In this document: piece after piece, positions 43,625 through 52,822 of the stretch
Layout: every line of letters begins with the position of its first letter
Position numbering within the stretch: the stretch's first letter is position 1
Assembly (NCBI RefSeq): GCF_013359935.1
Contig: NZ_JABMCB010000166.1
Span: 1-64,000, forward strand
DNA: 64,000 bases
Source of the DNA: Paenibacillus xylanilyticus
Lineage (GTDB): Bacteria; Bacillota; Bacilli; Paenibacillales; Paenibacillaceae
Reading direction: 5' to 3'
Notes under the pieces: model-generated
What the model saw: the letters and a program-made list of their open reading frames with translations, nothing else
What the model was told of the DNA's origin: nothing
The model's database searches: none
Position numbers and translations under genes: made by a program

Positions 43625-43658
43625 TTACTAATAATATAATTAGGACAATAATAAAGAG

Positions 43659-43704
43659 AGAGCCTGAAAGCACGAGATTTCCTCGTCCTCCTCAGGCTCT
43701 TTTT
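43659..43704 (+). terminator. Terminator after the yjdI-yjdJ pair
   Basis: AGAGCCTGA and TCAGGCTCT arms followed by TTTTT. Confidence 0.9.
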
Positions 43705-43750
43705 ATGTCTGTAAACCGATCCTGTATTGTCGGAAGAGAATACAGGATTA

Positions 43751-43790
43751 GACTGGCCTGCTTTCATTGAGCTATCGTTACCCGTTAGTT
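43751..43790 (+). repeat. 3'-end hairpin repeat, copy 3 (right half only)
   Basis: GGCCTGCTTTC then ATTGAGCTATCGTTACCCGT and TAGTT. The left half is replaced by an unrelated hairpin (ATCCTGTATT/AATACAGGAT, 43724-43748). It lies downstream of the minus-strand anti-sigma-like gene. Confidence 0.7.
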
Positions 43791-43857
43791 CCATACGCAT
43801 ATACTGTGTAAAAAATCGGGCCCCAATCCACATCGAACGGATCCCTGCTTCATCTTC

Positions 43858-44361
43858 TTACGGCTTGGCAGTACCGTTAATCTTCTCGAAGTACGGGGTC
43901 AGCTTTAAGCCGAGTTGCTCAAACTGCCGCTGCTCTTCTCTGGTCAAATTCTCCTCATGACTGACCCCATTTTCATCTGTGATCTTCAGCTTTAATTGCA
44001 TCAGCTGCTTTGTCAGTTCCATATATTCCTTAAACTCGTCCTCTGTGAGCTTGCCTTTTGCTGCCTGAAGCATCCCTTCAATCTCTTGATAGTCTTCTTG
44101 TGTACCACCGTGCTGTTCAATAATCGAAGAAGAACCAAAAATATCATCGGCCAGATAGGAAGCAGCAAATGCGGCAGACGGAATTAGAATGGCTACTGCG
44201 GCAATACCTGCGAGCATGCGTTTTTTCATAGGAGATCTCCCTCTCTTCTCATTAACATAGTGTTGGTAGGACTGCCTGACACGTCCATACAACTCGGGTG
44301 GACAGTGCATCGAATCGGCCACCTGAAGAAGCTCTTCACGTAATTCCTTGTCAATGGACAT
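43858..44361 (-). CDS. Putative anti-sigma factor (membrane protein)
   Basis: 167 residues. A ~43-residue cytoplasmic N-terminus (LREELLQVADSMHCPPELYG, VRQSYQHYVNEKRGR) precedes one membrane helix (MLAGIAAVAILIPSAAFAA, ~46-66). The outer part is helical and charged (EDYQEIEGMLQAAKGKLTEDEF, split over two helices). It overlaps the ECF sigma gene by 11 bases, the usual layout for sigma/anti-sigma pairs. It resembles DUF3600-type regulators. The function is inferred from context and topology. Confidence 0.78.
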   Translation of the reverse strand: MSIDKELREELLQVADSMHCPPELYGRVRQSYQHYVNEKRGRSPMKKRMLAGIAAVAILIPSAAFAASYLADDIFGSSSIIEQHGGTQEDYQEIEGMLQAAKGKLTEDEFKEYMELTKQLMQLKLKITDENGVSHEENLTREEQRQFEQLGLKLTPYFEKINGTAKP

Positions 44362-44917
44362 AAGCGTCTCCTCCCGTCATTTCGATTCGTTTGCGGAGTT
44401 CTTTCCGCGCCAGATGATGCCTGGATTTAACTGTGCCAACGGGGATCTGCAGCATGTCCGCAATTTCTTCCAGGTTATAGTCGTGAAAATAGTGGAGTAT
44501 GACAACTACACGAAGTTTGTACGATAACTGGCGGACAAGGCTGAAGAGCTCATGCTGCATTTCGGACTGCAGAACAGCTTTGTCTGTCCAGTCGAACGGT
44601 TGTTCACAAGTCATCTGGCGATTTCGTTCAAAGAGACGAATTCGCCGCCAGGTCTTTCTTTTCCAATCCTGGACAAGACGGATAGTGATCCCGTGCAACC
44701 AAAACCGGAACGGCCGGTTCGTATCGTATTTGTGATACGACCGCCACATGTGCATGTAAACTTCATTTACGATTTCCTCAATGTCCTGTTTGTTGTTGAC
44801 AAGAAAAGCAACCGTCCGGTAGACGTCTTGGTGAGTCGCCTGATAGACAAGCTGAAATGCCGACTCATCGCCAATCGCTGCTTTTTCAAGCCATAGGATT
44901 AACTCTTTATCATTCAT
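44351..44917 (-). CDS. ECF-type RNA polymerase sigma factor
   Basis: 188 residues with AGGAGGGG before ATG. Region 2 is FQLVYQATHQDVYRTVAFLV and DIEEIVNEVYMHMWRSYHKY; region 4 is LEEIADMLQIPVGTVKSRHH. The closely spaced anti-sigma-like gene follows. A candidate autoregulatory promoter lies 34 bases upstream. Similar to SigY/SigV-group factors of Bacillus, but the subgroup is uncertain. Confidence 0.9.
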   Translation of the reverse strand: MNDKELILWLEKAAIGDESAFQLVYQATHQDVYRTVAFLVNNKQDIEEIVNEVYMHMWRSYHKYDTNRPFRFWLHGITIRLVQDWKRKTWRRIRLFERNRQMTCEQPFDWTDKAVLQSEMQHELFSLVRQLSYKLRVVVILHYFHDYNLEEIADMLQIPVGTVKSRHHLARKELRKRIEMTGGDAYVH

Positions 44918-44950
44918 GGGGGCCCCTCCTGAACGTGTTACAATTCTTAA

Positions 44951-44976
44951 TTCGCTCCCTTGGGGAAAAAGGTTCA
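44951..44976 (-). promoter_or_regulatory. Candidate ECF-type promoter of the sigma operon
   Basis: On the minus strand TGAACCTTTTT, about 16 bases, then GCGAAT. The -35 TGAAC followed by a T run and a -10 starting with CG is the pattern used by Bacillus ECF sigma factors, consistent with autoregulation. Confidence 0.5.
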
Positions 44977-45310
44977 GTATAAGTAATAACTTTTTTTGTT
45001 AAGTAGTCCTTTGTATTAGCCTTTCTGTGTCAATATTATTCCCTGCAAATGTATGTGTATATGGAGAAAACCATCGACAAGGATGTATATGTAGAAAATG
45101 TTCTTTAACAAAAAAACAGTCGATCTCTAGTGACCAACTGCCTCTTTATCTTTATTGATCTAACCTTTATCGATCCCACTGCTCCATAACGCCGAATATC
45201 TCCGTGAATCAATGGCAGGGTTCCGTACCAGTTTTTTCTCTATAACTCAGTGTTTCTCCATTAGACAGCAAAACAGTTTACTTCAATCGTCATCACACCA
45301 CATTCTTTCG
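44977..45310. other. Intergenic region, no gene seen
   Basis: AT-rich, 330 bases between the sigma operon and the ABC permease stop. Short frames in both directions lack ribosome sites. No clear terminator for the ABC operon was found. Confidence 0.5.
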
Positions 45311-46009
45311 TTACAAATCCCCTAGTTTATTTACGAACTTTACAGATAAAATAACGCTTGCCACACCCAATACACTGAAAATGACATATAGAAAGTCCGG
45401 ACTCAAAGTAATTCGCAGCAGCCCGAGAAAATTAGGAAACTGCATCAGGAAGACGGCACAAATGACTGTCGGAATGACCGCCCTCTTCCAAATTCCGAAC
45501 AAAAATAACGGAATTAATGAGGCAAGTGCGGCGGCAATGGAGTGTATAACCATTCGGATCGCATAGTTCGTCAGGTCAGCTGCCGTTGGCATTCCCGGAA
45601 TAACCTCCATAACCTGGTTGAGCGCAAAGGTCGCAATACCGCTAACTCCAAAGGACACCAACGTACCGATGAAAACCGCCAACACAATAAATACCACCTT
45701 GGCCATAACAAGTCTTTTTCGGCTGAATGGGTATCCGAATGAAAGAGCTATCGTCTTATTCTTATATTCTTCAATGAATACATGATTGATCAGGGACGCT
45801 CCGAACAAAATAAACCCCATCTGCATGGCTATCATCAGGTCCAGAGCCGCAGCATAACTCTCTCCAAAACGAACGCTTGGCATATCGGCAAAAACAACCT
45901 TGAGAAAAAATATCGGCAAGAACATGAGTATAAGCCAGTACGTAATCGCTTCACCAATCACTTTCTTACGCTCCAGCTTCTTCCATTCCAGCTCGATTAA
46001 TTTCAGCAT
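45311..46009 (-). CDS. ABC-2 type permease of a lantibiotic-immunity/YcbO-like transporter
   Basis: 232 residues from ATG 46009. It begins MLKLIELEWKKLERKK, typical of BcrB/YcbO-like permeases, and has six hydrophobic segments. It lies eight bases after the ATPase stop and completes a response regulator-kinase-ATPase-permease operon. Such systems export or protect against peptide antibiotics; the inducing compound is unknown. Confidence 0.85.
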   Translation of the reverse strand: MLKLIELEWKKLERKKVIGEAITYWLILMFLPIFFLKVVFADMPSVRFGESYAAALDLMIAMQMGFILFGASLINHVFIEEYKNKTIALSFGYPFSRKRLVMAKVVFIVLAVFIGTLVSFGVSGIATFALNQVMEVIPGMPTAADLTNYAIRMVIHSIAAALASLIPLFLFGIWKRAVIPTVICAVFLMQFPNFLGLLRITLSPDFLYVIFSVLGVASVILSVKFVNKLGDL

Positions 46010-46016
46010 ATCGGAT

Positions 46017-46931
46017 TCATTCCTTTCCCTGAATTTGATGATAGAAATAGTCTTCCAGTGTACTGTTAACTTTTTGGATCTCCTCGATTTCAATCTCATG
46101 CTCAATCAGCAGCTTTGTAATTTGACTGGTCGATACGTCCGTATCATACACGCGGATTCGCTGATTTTGGACGATTTTGATATTGGATATTCGAAGCTCA
46201 TGCTCAAGTAAAAAGGCGGATTTCTGCACATTCGAGGTCAAAAGTTCAATATAACCGGTACGCTGGCTTCGAATATCGGACAATGTGACTTCGTCAACCA
46301 ATTGACCGTGTTGAATGACGCCAATTCTATCGGCCACCAGCTCAATTTCCCCTAGGATATGGCTGGACAGGACAAACGTAATCCCATATTCCTGGTTCAG
46401 CGTTCGGATCAAATCTCTCATGTTTTTAATGCCGATCGGGTCCAGTCCGTTCGTGGGTTCATCCAACACGATCAATTCCGGCTTGGTGATGGCGGCCCTG
46501 GCAATGCCAAGACGCTGCTTCATGCCAAGCGAGAAATCCTTCACTTTTTTATCTTCGATCCCTTCCAATTGGACCAGATCCAGAGCTTGACGTATAGCTG
46601 TCTTATCGTAATAACCCAAGTATTCGCAATGAATTTGGAGATTCTCCATGGCCGTCATGTGCTCGAAAAATATTGGGTATTCAATAATGCTCCCGACCCT
46701 CTTGAGGCCCTCTTTCGAGGCTTCTGAAAATTTCTTGCCAAACAGCATAATCGCACCGGATGTCGGTAGAACGAGTCCTGTCAGCATTTTCATGATGGTT
46801 GTTTTACCTGCGCCGTTAGGACCCAACAGACCATAAATCTCACCCTTTCTCACATTTAGATTGACACGCGATACAATGGATTTCCCTTTTACGGTTTTGC
46901 TCAGATCCGTAGTTTGAATAATGAAATTCAT
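46017..46931 (-). CDS. ABC transporter ATP-binding protein (BcrA/YcbN-like)
   Basis: 304 residues from ATG 46931. Walker A GLLGPNGAGKTTIMKMLTG, signature FSLGMKQRLGIARA, Walker B LIVLDEPTNGLDPIG and switch SSHILGEIE. The ~80-residue C-terminal part is typical of bacitracin and lantibiotic resistance ATPases. Gene order and protein lengths match B. subtilis ycbL-ycbM-ycbN-ycbO. Confidence 0.92.
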   Translation of the reverse strand: MNFIIQTTDLSKTVKGKSIVSRVNLNVRKGEIYGLLGPNGAGKTTIMKMLTGLVLPTSGAIMLFGKKFSEASKEGLKRVGSIIEYPIFFEHMTAMENLQIHCEYLGYYDKTAIRQALDLVQLEGIEDKKVKDFSLGMKQRLGIARAAITKPELIVLDEPTNGLDPIGIKNMRDLIRTLNQEYGITFVLSSHILGEIELVADRIGVIQHGQLVDEVTLSDIRSQRTGYIELLTSNVQKSAFLLEHELRISNIKIVQNQRIRVYDTDVSTSQITKLLIEHEIEIEEIQKVNSTLEDYFYHQIQGKE

Positions 46932-47110
46932 GAGGACCACCACCTGTGTTCACAATTTGATTTCATTTGTTATTGATCTCTATCTTAGATCAGAGAATGG
47001 ACTTATTCCTTTCCCGTTCCTTACATGTTTCTTAAGAATGAATTGAAAAGGGCTGCGGCTGAAATAAAAAGAGACGTTGAACAAAAGAACAACATCTCTT
47101 GGATGAATCG

Positions 47111-48049
47111 CTAGTAGGTTAATTGCTTGAATTTGCAAGTAAAAATGGTCTTTTGGTACGGCTCCGAGCTGCTTAGACTGATCCATCCGTTCATTTCTTC
47201 CGTTAGGCGCTTGGAAATACTGAGTCCCAGCCCACTTCCCTGGAATTGCGGGTTCCGTGCATCATCCAGGGTATAGAGTCGTTCGAATACGCGTTCCTGA
47301 TGAATTTCTGCAATCCCTTTGCCCCGGTCCCACACGTCTACGGCTACATACTCCCCTTCTTCCCGAACCGTCAACCCGAACACACCGCCGTCGCTTCCAT
47401 ACCGAATGGAATTTGATATTAGATTGCTCAATATTCGATGCAGCGCATCCTTGTTACCATGAAAATAAAAGGGCAGCTCCGGAATGTCTATTTCAACCCG
47501 AAGATTTCTGGAAACCAGCAGGTCGTAAAACTCAAGAACGCTGTTCCGGCAAACCTCGCTCAATGATATTTTGCTAAGCGGGATATCATAATCCTCCGAT
47601 TCGATTTTGACAAGATCGAAAAATTGGTTAAGCAAGGTGATCAGACTGTTTACTTTTGTATTCAACCGTTGAATGACTTTCTCTTCTTCTTGCGCGGTTA
47701 ACGCATTTTTATCATTCAGTTTTTCCGTGTAGCCAAGAATGACCGTTAGCGGCGTCTTCAAATCATGAGACATGTTCGAGATCATTTTCTTTTGGCTGTC
47801 CTTCGTTCTTGCATAGTCCGCAAATACCTTCTGTTTGTTATCCAGCAGACGGTTAATTTGTGTAAGCAGCTGCCTAACGGCATGGTCGCCTGTGGGCACT
47901 AACACTTTCTCGGCCGTATCCTGATTCAAAATATCGGATATTTTATTCGTAATCTCCAGGAGACTTAGATTTCGTTTCTTTTCTCTATAGAATAGCACTC
48001 CAATAATTGCAACCAATACGGCAATAATGACGGATAAAAGAAGGACCAT
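47111..48049 (-). CDS. Sensor histidine kinase (YcbM-like)
   Basis: 312 residues with a single N-terminal hydrophobic stretch (VLLLSVIIAVLVAIIGVLF) and no outer sensor domain. HisKA has His95 in SNMSHDLKTPLTVILGYTE; HATPase has NLISNSIRYGSDGG and GSGLGLSISKRL. Kinases this short usually sense through a partner transporter in the membrane, and here the ABC genes follow. A hairpin AGAGATGTTG/CAACGTCTCT with a T run downstream (about 47064-47098) separates it from the ABC pair, perhaps as an attenuator. Confidence 0.92.
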   Translation of the reverse strand: MVLLLSVIIAVLVAIIGVLFYREKKRNLSLLEITNKISDILNQDTAEKVLVPTGDHAVRQLLTQINRLLDNKQKVFADYARTKDSQKKMISNMSHDLKTPLTVILGYTEKLNDKNALTAQEEEKVIQRLNTKVNSLITLLNQFFDLVKIESEDYDIPLSKISLSEVCRNSVLEFYDLLVSRNLRVEIDIPELPFYFHGNKDALHRILSNLISNSIRYGSDGGVFGLTVREEGEYVAVDVWDRGKGIAEIHQERVFERLYTLDDARNPQFQGSGLGLSISKRLTEEMNGWISLSSSEPYQKTIFTCKFKQLTY

Positions 48050-48052
48050 GTG

Positions 48053-48751
48053 CTAATCCCCCATTCTATATCCGATTCCCCAAATTGTCCGAATGTATTG
48101 CGGAGCTGACGGGTCCTCTTCGATTTTCTCCCGGAGTCTGCGGATATGTACATTTATTACGTTCTCATTCCCGTAATAATCTTCTTCCCAAATAAGTTGA
48201 TAGATTTGCTCCTTGGTGAACACCCTGCTCTGATGGGTTAGGAACAGTTTTAAGATATGGAATTCCTTGGCAGTGAGCGGCATGCTTTTTCCTTTTACTT
48301 TTACGGAGAACGAATGCAAGTCCAGAATGAGATCCTTAAACGTAATAACGGGTTGCTCGGCAGGTTTGCTTTCCGTTTCCGCGTATAACGTTGCCCTACG
48401 AATGGCCGCCTGAACCCTGGCTGTCAATTCGATCATGGAGAACGGCTTGCTTATATAATCATCCGCGCCAAACCCAAGGCCCATGGCCTTGTCTAGGTCG
48501 CTGCCTTTCGCAGAAATAATCAAGACAGGAACTTTGCTGGTCTCTCGGATCTGTTTGAGCAGCTCTATGCCGTTTACCTTGGGGAGCATCAAATCGAGCA
48601 GGATCAGATCGAATTTCTCTTTTTGAAAAAGCGCGAGTGCTTCCTCGCCGTCTCGTGCCGATGCAACGCTATAATGATCCTGTTTTAGCTGGCTTTCAAT
48701 TAACAGATTGATGTCGTTGTCGTCTTCAACGAGCAGAATGCGTTTTTCCAT
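48053..48751 (-). CDS. OmpR-family response regulator (YcbL-like)
   Basis: 232 residues. Receiver with DDND, Asp53 in LLDLMLPKVNG and the SAKGSDLDKAMG lysine. The winged-helix domain has MPLTAKEFHILKLFLTHQSR and NVINVHIRRLREKIEEDP. Three bases separate it from the kinase gene. It probably activates the ABC genes downstream. Confidence 0.93.
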   Translation of the reverse strand: MEKRILLVEDDNDINLLIESQLKQDHYSVASARDGEEALALFQKEKFDLILLDLMLPKVNGIELLKQIRETSKVPVLIISAKGSDLDKAMGLGFGADDYISKPFSMIELTARVQAAIRRATLYAETESKPAEQPVITFKDLILDLHSFSVKVKGKSMPLTAKEFHILKLFLTHQSRVFTKEQIYQLIWEEDYYGNENVINVHIRRLREKIEEDPSAPQYIRTIWGIGYRMGD

Positions 48752-49020
48752 ATCCTAAGACCTCCTGAGCATGCTCTGATCCATTTCACTTCACGGTTCA
48801 ATTGCGGTCCCAAAACCAATAGCTTGCTTTTCGATTTTGGCACAAATTGGCTTATTCTAGTGATCAATATGGGGATCTGTGGGTCCGCTGTCTTAAACGG
48901 CAAGTTTAAAGGAGCCTGCGAGGGAGGTCCCTTCCTGTATAAAGTCTCGTCTGTTAACTTAAGTCAATGCAAGGAAACATCCCTCTGGATACAATAATGG
49001 TGTTCGAACCAGTTAAGTTC

Positions 49021-49593
49021 TTACAGGATCCTCTTCTTAATTCGACTTAGCGACTCTGGAGTAATACCCAGATAACTAGCCAGTTGATGTTGGGGTACCC
49101 GATCGATTAGTGAGGGGCGTTTATTTAAGAGTGTCTTGACGCGTTCTTCCGGCGAAGAAGCAATAAAAGCAGCGAATTCATTCTGGACCTGGCCAAAATT
49201 CTCCTCCATCATTCTGCGAGTCATGGATTCCAATTGAGGATGTTTCGTGTACATGTCCATTTCCTTATCCAGATCGCCAACCACCATAACTGAATCTTCT
49301 ACGCATACGAAAGTGTAATCGGAAGACTTATCTGGCTTATGATGATTGAAAATCGCGATGGCTTGCTCTTCGGTATAAAAATTAGACGTGACCTCTGTGC
49401 CATCCTCATCAATTGAATACTGCCTTACACAGCCTTTCAAGATGAAATAACATGCTGTAGGGCTATCTCCTTGATTAAAGAGAGCGGTTCCTTTTGGATA
49501 CTCCTCCGTACGGATTTCGTTCACTATGGCTTGCTGATCTTTCTGATCAAGAGAAGTCCATCTTGACAGGTATTTGTACAGGATGTCTTTCAT
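49021..49593 (-). CDS. Crp/Fnr-family transcriptional regulator
   Basis: 190 residues. Cyclic-nucleotide-type sensor barrel (YPKGTALFNQGDSPTACYFI, LKGCVRQYSIDEDGTE) and a short C-terminal helix-turn-helix (QHQLASYLGITPESLSRIKK). No Cys cluster for an iron-sulfur centre. This subgroup (one helix-turn-helix ending near SRIKK) often regulates a divergent neighbour. Here that is the MDR oxidoreductase at 49704, 110 bases away. Confidence 0.9.
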   Translation of the reverse strand: MKDILYKYLSRWTSLDQKDQQAIVNEIRTEEYPKGTALFNQGDSPTACYFILKGCVRQYSIDEDGTEVTSNFYTEEQAIAIFNHHKPDKSSDYTFVCVEDSVMVVGDLDKEMDMYTKHPQLESMTRRMMEENFGQVQNEFAAFIASSPEERVKTLLNKRPSLIDRVPQHQLASYLGITPESLSRIKKRIL

Positions 49594-49703
49594 TGTCTCT
49601 CATCTTCACCACCTTCTCGCCTTTACTTTCCCTATCCATTTTCTTACGCCAGGAGCCTTATGTAAATGTCTGTTACCGTAAAATTATCTTGAGGAGGGTT
49701 ACC

Positions 49704-50666
49704 ATGAGAGCCATGGTTCAAATTTCGTATGGTCCACCGGAAGTGATTGTATTGCAAGAAATCGCGAAACCGTCGCCTGCAAGCAAGGAACTGCTCGTAC
49801 GTATTCAAGCTACCACAGTAGGGCCGTCGGCCTGCGCATTTCGCAAAGGTAATCCGTTTATGATTAAACTGTTATATGGGTTGACCAAGCCAAAAAATGC
49901 AATAGGAGGAACTGAATTCGCTGGGGTGATCGAAGCAGTCGGCAAGGAAGTACAGCAATTTAAGCCAGGAGATCGCGTCTTGGGAATGAGCGTCAAAAAT
50001 TTCGGTACTTTCGCCGAATATAAGTGTCTCTCCGAAGACAGTCCTCTTGCCGTCATACCCGCCAATATTACCTTCGAAGACGCCGTCGGCGTCTGTGACG
50101 GAGGCGCCACCGCATTAACATTTCTGAGAGATAAGGCAAAATTGCGGGAACGACAGAGAGTGCTAATTAATGGTGCCTCAGGCGCTGTCGGTATTTATGC
50201 TGTGCAATTGGCGAAATTCTTTGGTGCTGAGGTAACCGGTGTCTGCTCTGGCAAGAACGAAAGTCTGGTTAAAAAAGCAGGGGCAGACTTCGTTATTGAT
50301 TATATGGTGGAAGATTTTACGAAGTCAGATAAAACTTATGATATTGTTTTTGATGCTGTAGGCAAACGATCTTTCATGGAATGTAGGCGCGTGCTTACGG
50401 CCATGGGAATGTATCTGACTACTGCGCCGAAATTATCGACCCTGATGCAAATGATGTGGACATCTTTGTTTAAAGGAAAAAAGGTTATCTTTGCCACTGC
50501 AGGGCTTATGCAAAACAAAGCGAATTTGAAGTATCTCATGGAACTCACTAACAATGGCACACTGAATGCCGTAATCGATCGTCGATTTCCTTTGGAGTGT
50601 CTGCCAGATGCCCACAAATATGTAGAGACCGAACGTAAAAAAGGAAACGTGATCATTCAGATCTAA
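49704..50666 (+). CDS. MDR-family NAD(P)-dependent oxidoreductase (quinone oxidoreductase-like)
   Basis: 320 residues from ATG 49704 with GAGGAGG upstream. Zinc-less medium-chain dehydrogenase: MRAMVQISYGPPEVIVLQE, GTEFAGVIEAVGKEVQQFKP and the nucleotide site VLINGASGAVGIYAVQLAK. It lacks the zinc-ligand cysteines and histidines. Likely reduces quinones or enones. Divergent from the Crp/Fnr-family regulator, which probably controls it. Confidence 0.92.
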   Translation: MRAMVQISYGPPEVIVLQEIAKPSPASKELLVRIQATTVGPSACAFRKGNPFMIKLLYGLTKPKNAIGGTEFAGVIEAVGKEVQQFKPGDRVLGMSVKNFGTFAEYKCLSEDSPLAVIPANITFEDAVGVCDGGATALTFLRDKAKLRERQRVLINGASGAVGIYAVQLAKFFGAEVTGVCSGKNESLVKKAGADFVIDYMVEDFTKSDKTYDIVFDAVGKRSFMECRRVLTAMGMYLTTAPKLSTLMQMMWTSLFKGKKVIFATAGLMQNKANLKYLMELTNNGTLNAVIDRRFPLECLPDAHKYVETERKKGNVIIQI

Positions 50667-50718
50667 ATCAAATTGGTACCCCTTGATACGGTAACCACAA
50701 ATGATCTCAAACTATTCT

Positions 50719-50801
50719 GTCCGTTAGCTTTACAAAGGCAGTCGATCATAATGGTCGGCTGCCTCCTTTGTATTATGGAGCTATCGTTTCCCGTTAGCGT
50801 A
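50719..50801 (+). repeat. 3'-end hairpin repeat, copy 4
   Basis: Left CCGTTAGCTTTAC, stem GGCAGTCGATCA/TGGTCGGCTGCC, tail GGAGCTATCGTTTCCCGTTA. The GGCAG/CTGCC form of the stem is shared with copies 5 and 10. It sits between convergent genes. Confidence 0.85.
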
Positions 50802-50898
50802 GAAAAGAAGGAACTAACTCTACAACCATCTTGATATACTAAGGGTTTTATAACTAACTCAAGAAGTGTTATACGTAATCCAACTGGTAGCTTATTTT

Positions 50899-52290
50899 CT
50901 ATTTTTCTATTAAATTTGAGGGATGAATTTTATGAATAAGCAATATTGCATCATACTGATCACGGGGAATCATCTTTTCATCTAAAACTCCCCATGCTTT
51001 GGCAGTACGAGGTGTATACATCCATTCCGTTGCTGGACTTAACTCCTTATCCTTCATGTTGATAAACCGGGCTGCACCCATTTCAGTAGCCAAAATATCC
51101 TCGAGGCTATCTTTTTCATGAGGTATGATTTGCTCTTCTTCTCGATTATTTTTATTTGCGCTGCCTTCATATGCATATAATCCAATAACATAACCAGCCT
51201 GTTTAAGTGAGTATGGAAGCATTTCCCCCATGGTCGGGTATGGGTTATTATCAAAATCGTATCCGTTATGCTCTGTGATCATTGTCGAATTATGCTTACG
51301 CAAATGATAGTTGTGTCCCCACAGAATAATTTTTTCATCGGGATATCCGGTTTCTGCAAGCCAAGCTACATTATCCGCCATAACGCGGTCTCGTTCAAAA
51401 TTCCCCAGTTTTATTTGTTTCTCGGGGTCTACCCCAGCTAGCAGATTTACGATATGAGGATGATAATTATCCAGCATATCTATTCTGTTTTGTAGAACTC
51501 GTTCAATTAAAGATATATGGTTGGGCTGATCTCTATAAGTTTTACTCAATTCAACCTTATTCTCCCTAACAAAATTTTGAAATGTAATGTATTTTTCTTT
51601 AATTTTCTCTTTCTGAATATTAAAATCATCTACTTCATTCATCATGCTAAGCTTTAAATACCAACGTTCCGTTTGTGCAAATGCTTTAGCCTTACTTTTA
51701 TCGACCTTTGCAAACCACTCTTCAACAAATTCAATAAAAGACTCGGTCGTACCTTGTGAATCAAATCCAGTCAAAATAAGCGGATGTTCCGTACTACTTT
51801 GTTGTGCAATGTATTCGAATAAGGGTAAGTTCTCTTCTACCTGCCATACACCAAAGACTGTGCTTTTCATCAATTCTTTTGGCGTCATATTATGTATTTG
51901 AGCATACGCAGCAGCGGTATCGGCTAGATTCGATTCAAATGCGATGACATTATACCCCAGTTCTTCATGCAGAAATTTTACAAGCCTGACTTTCATAGCG
52001 TTGTATTCTGACGCTCCATGCGAAGCTTCGCCCAAGCTAACTATTCGTTTATCCGCTAAAATCGGCTTGAGAAACATTAAATCGGTGTAGTGATCATTTA
52101 CATCTGCATAGATTGATGTGATGGTATGTGAATTTGAACGAACGGCCTCTTTCCAAATTAACCCTGTAGGCATTGTATTCTTCTTGTCTACTGAGGTTAA
52201 TCCAGACATATAAGCTGCCTGGCCTACGTACATCACACTGAGACTACATAATACTGTAGACAATATTACTTTTCTAAAAAATCGATTCAT
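50899..52290 (-). CDS. Secreted erythromycin esterase-family protein
   Basis: 463 residues with an N-terminal signal (RKVILSTVLCSLSVMYVGQAA), so it is exported, unlike the cytoplasmic EreA/EreB. The family features are present: IVSLGEASHGASEYNAMKVR, VIAFESNLADT, LTGFDSQG, and KIILWGHNYHLRKHN with the conserved histidines. Overall length fits an Ere plus signal peptide. Whether it hydrolyses macrolides is not predictable; many chromosomal family members act on other substrates. Confidence 0.87.
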   Translation of the reverse strand: MNRFFRKVILSTVLCSLSVMYVGQAAYMSGLTSVDKKNTMPTGLIWKEAVRSNSHTITSIYADVNDHYTDLMFLKPILADKRIVSLGEASHGASEYNAMKVRLVKFLHEELGYNVIAFESNLADTAAAYAQIHNMTPKELMKSTVFGVWQVEENLPLFEYIAQQSSTEHPLILTGFDSQGTTESFIEFVEEWFAKVDKSKAKAFAQTERWYLKLSMMNEVDDFNIQKEKIKEKYITFQNFVRENKVELSKTYRDQPNHISLIERVLQNRIDMLDNYHPHIVNLLAGVDPEKQIKLGNFERDRVMADNVAWLAETGYPDEKIILWGHNYHLRKHNSTMITEHNGYDFDNNPYPTMGEMLPYSLKQAGYVIGLYAYEGSANKNNREEEQIIPHEKDSLEDILATEMGAARFINMKDKELSPATEWMYTPRTAKAWGVLDEKMIPRDQYDAILLIHKIHPSNLIEK

Positions 52291-52458
52291 TAAGCTTACA
52301 CTCCTCTGTATTTATGCATTTAAGCTTAACAACTCAAGTTTAAAACCACTGCACTTTATGTTTAAGATTGGTTTAAAACAATAACAAGTAATATGACGGG
52401 TAGTCCTATAATGCTGAGATTCTACATACTTTCCAGTGTAATTTACATCCTCAAAAAA
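52291..52458. other. Upstream region of the Ere-like gene
   Basis: Promoter region; no gene recognised. The full gene-free span 52291-52822 also holds the TetR remnant (52459-52606) and a terminator (52718-52767); bases 52607-52717 show nothing I can name. Confidence 0.5.
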
Positions 52459-52606
52459 TTAATAAGCTAAAAAAAGGACCTTGGACTCCATTGCAATATT
52501 TGACATAAAAGATGCACCCTTCATATACAAATCCTCTACAGTATGGTGCATGAGTTCATCCTTGCTGGGAAAATGATATGTAATTCCCCCCTTAGCAGTG
52601 TGAGTA
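52459..52606 (-). pseudogene. Remnant of a TetR/AcrR regulator
   Basis: A minus-strand frame reads AKGGITYHFPSKDELMHHTV and goes on EDLYMKG to a stop at 52459. The first part is the recognition-helix end of TetR regulators (usual form SKGGLYHHFPSKEEL). A TAG interrupts the frame just upstream and the rest of the protein is missing. The fragment holds about 45 codons. Confidence 0.6.
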
Positions 52607-52717
52607 ATCTACGATAGCACTTAACTGAGGAACAACTAACGTACCAATGAAAAACTCATGCTCAGGTAGGGATAGCGACAGGAAGATGCGGATTTACAAC
52701 GATAAGGAAATTCCAAA

Positions 52718-52767
52718 TTAAAAAGCCCAACTTCTCTGCAAAACAAAATAGAGAAAGTGAGCTTTTC
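52718..52767 (-). terminator. Terminator downstream of the DJ-1/PfpI gene
   Basis: AAAAGC and AACTTCTCT pair with AGAGAAAGT and GCTTTT. Confidence 0.65.
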
Positions 52768-52822
52768 AGTTACTTCATTTTTTATTTGAACTAATGTAAA
52801 ACAGCTAAGTTTATTTTTTAGC

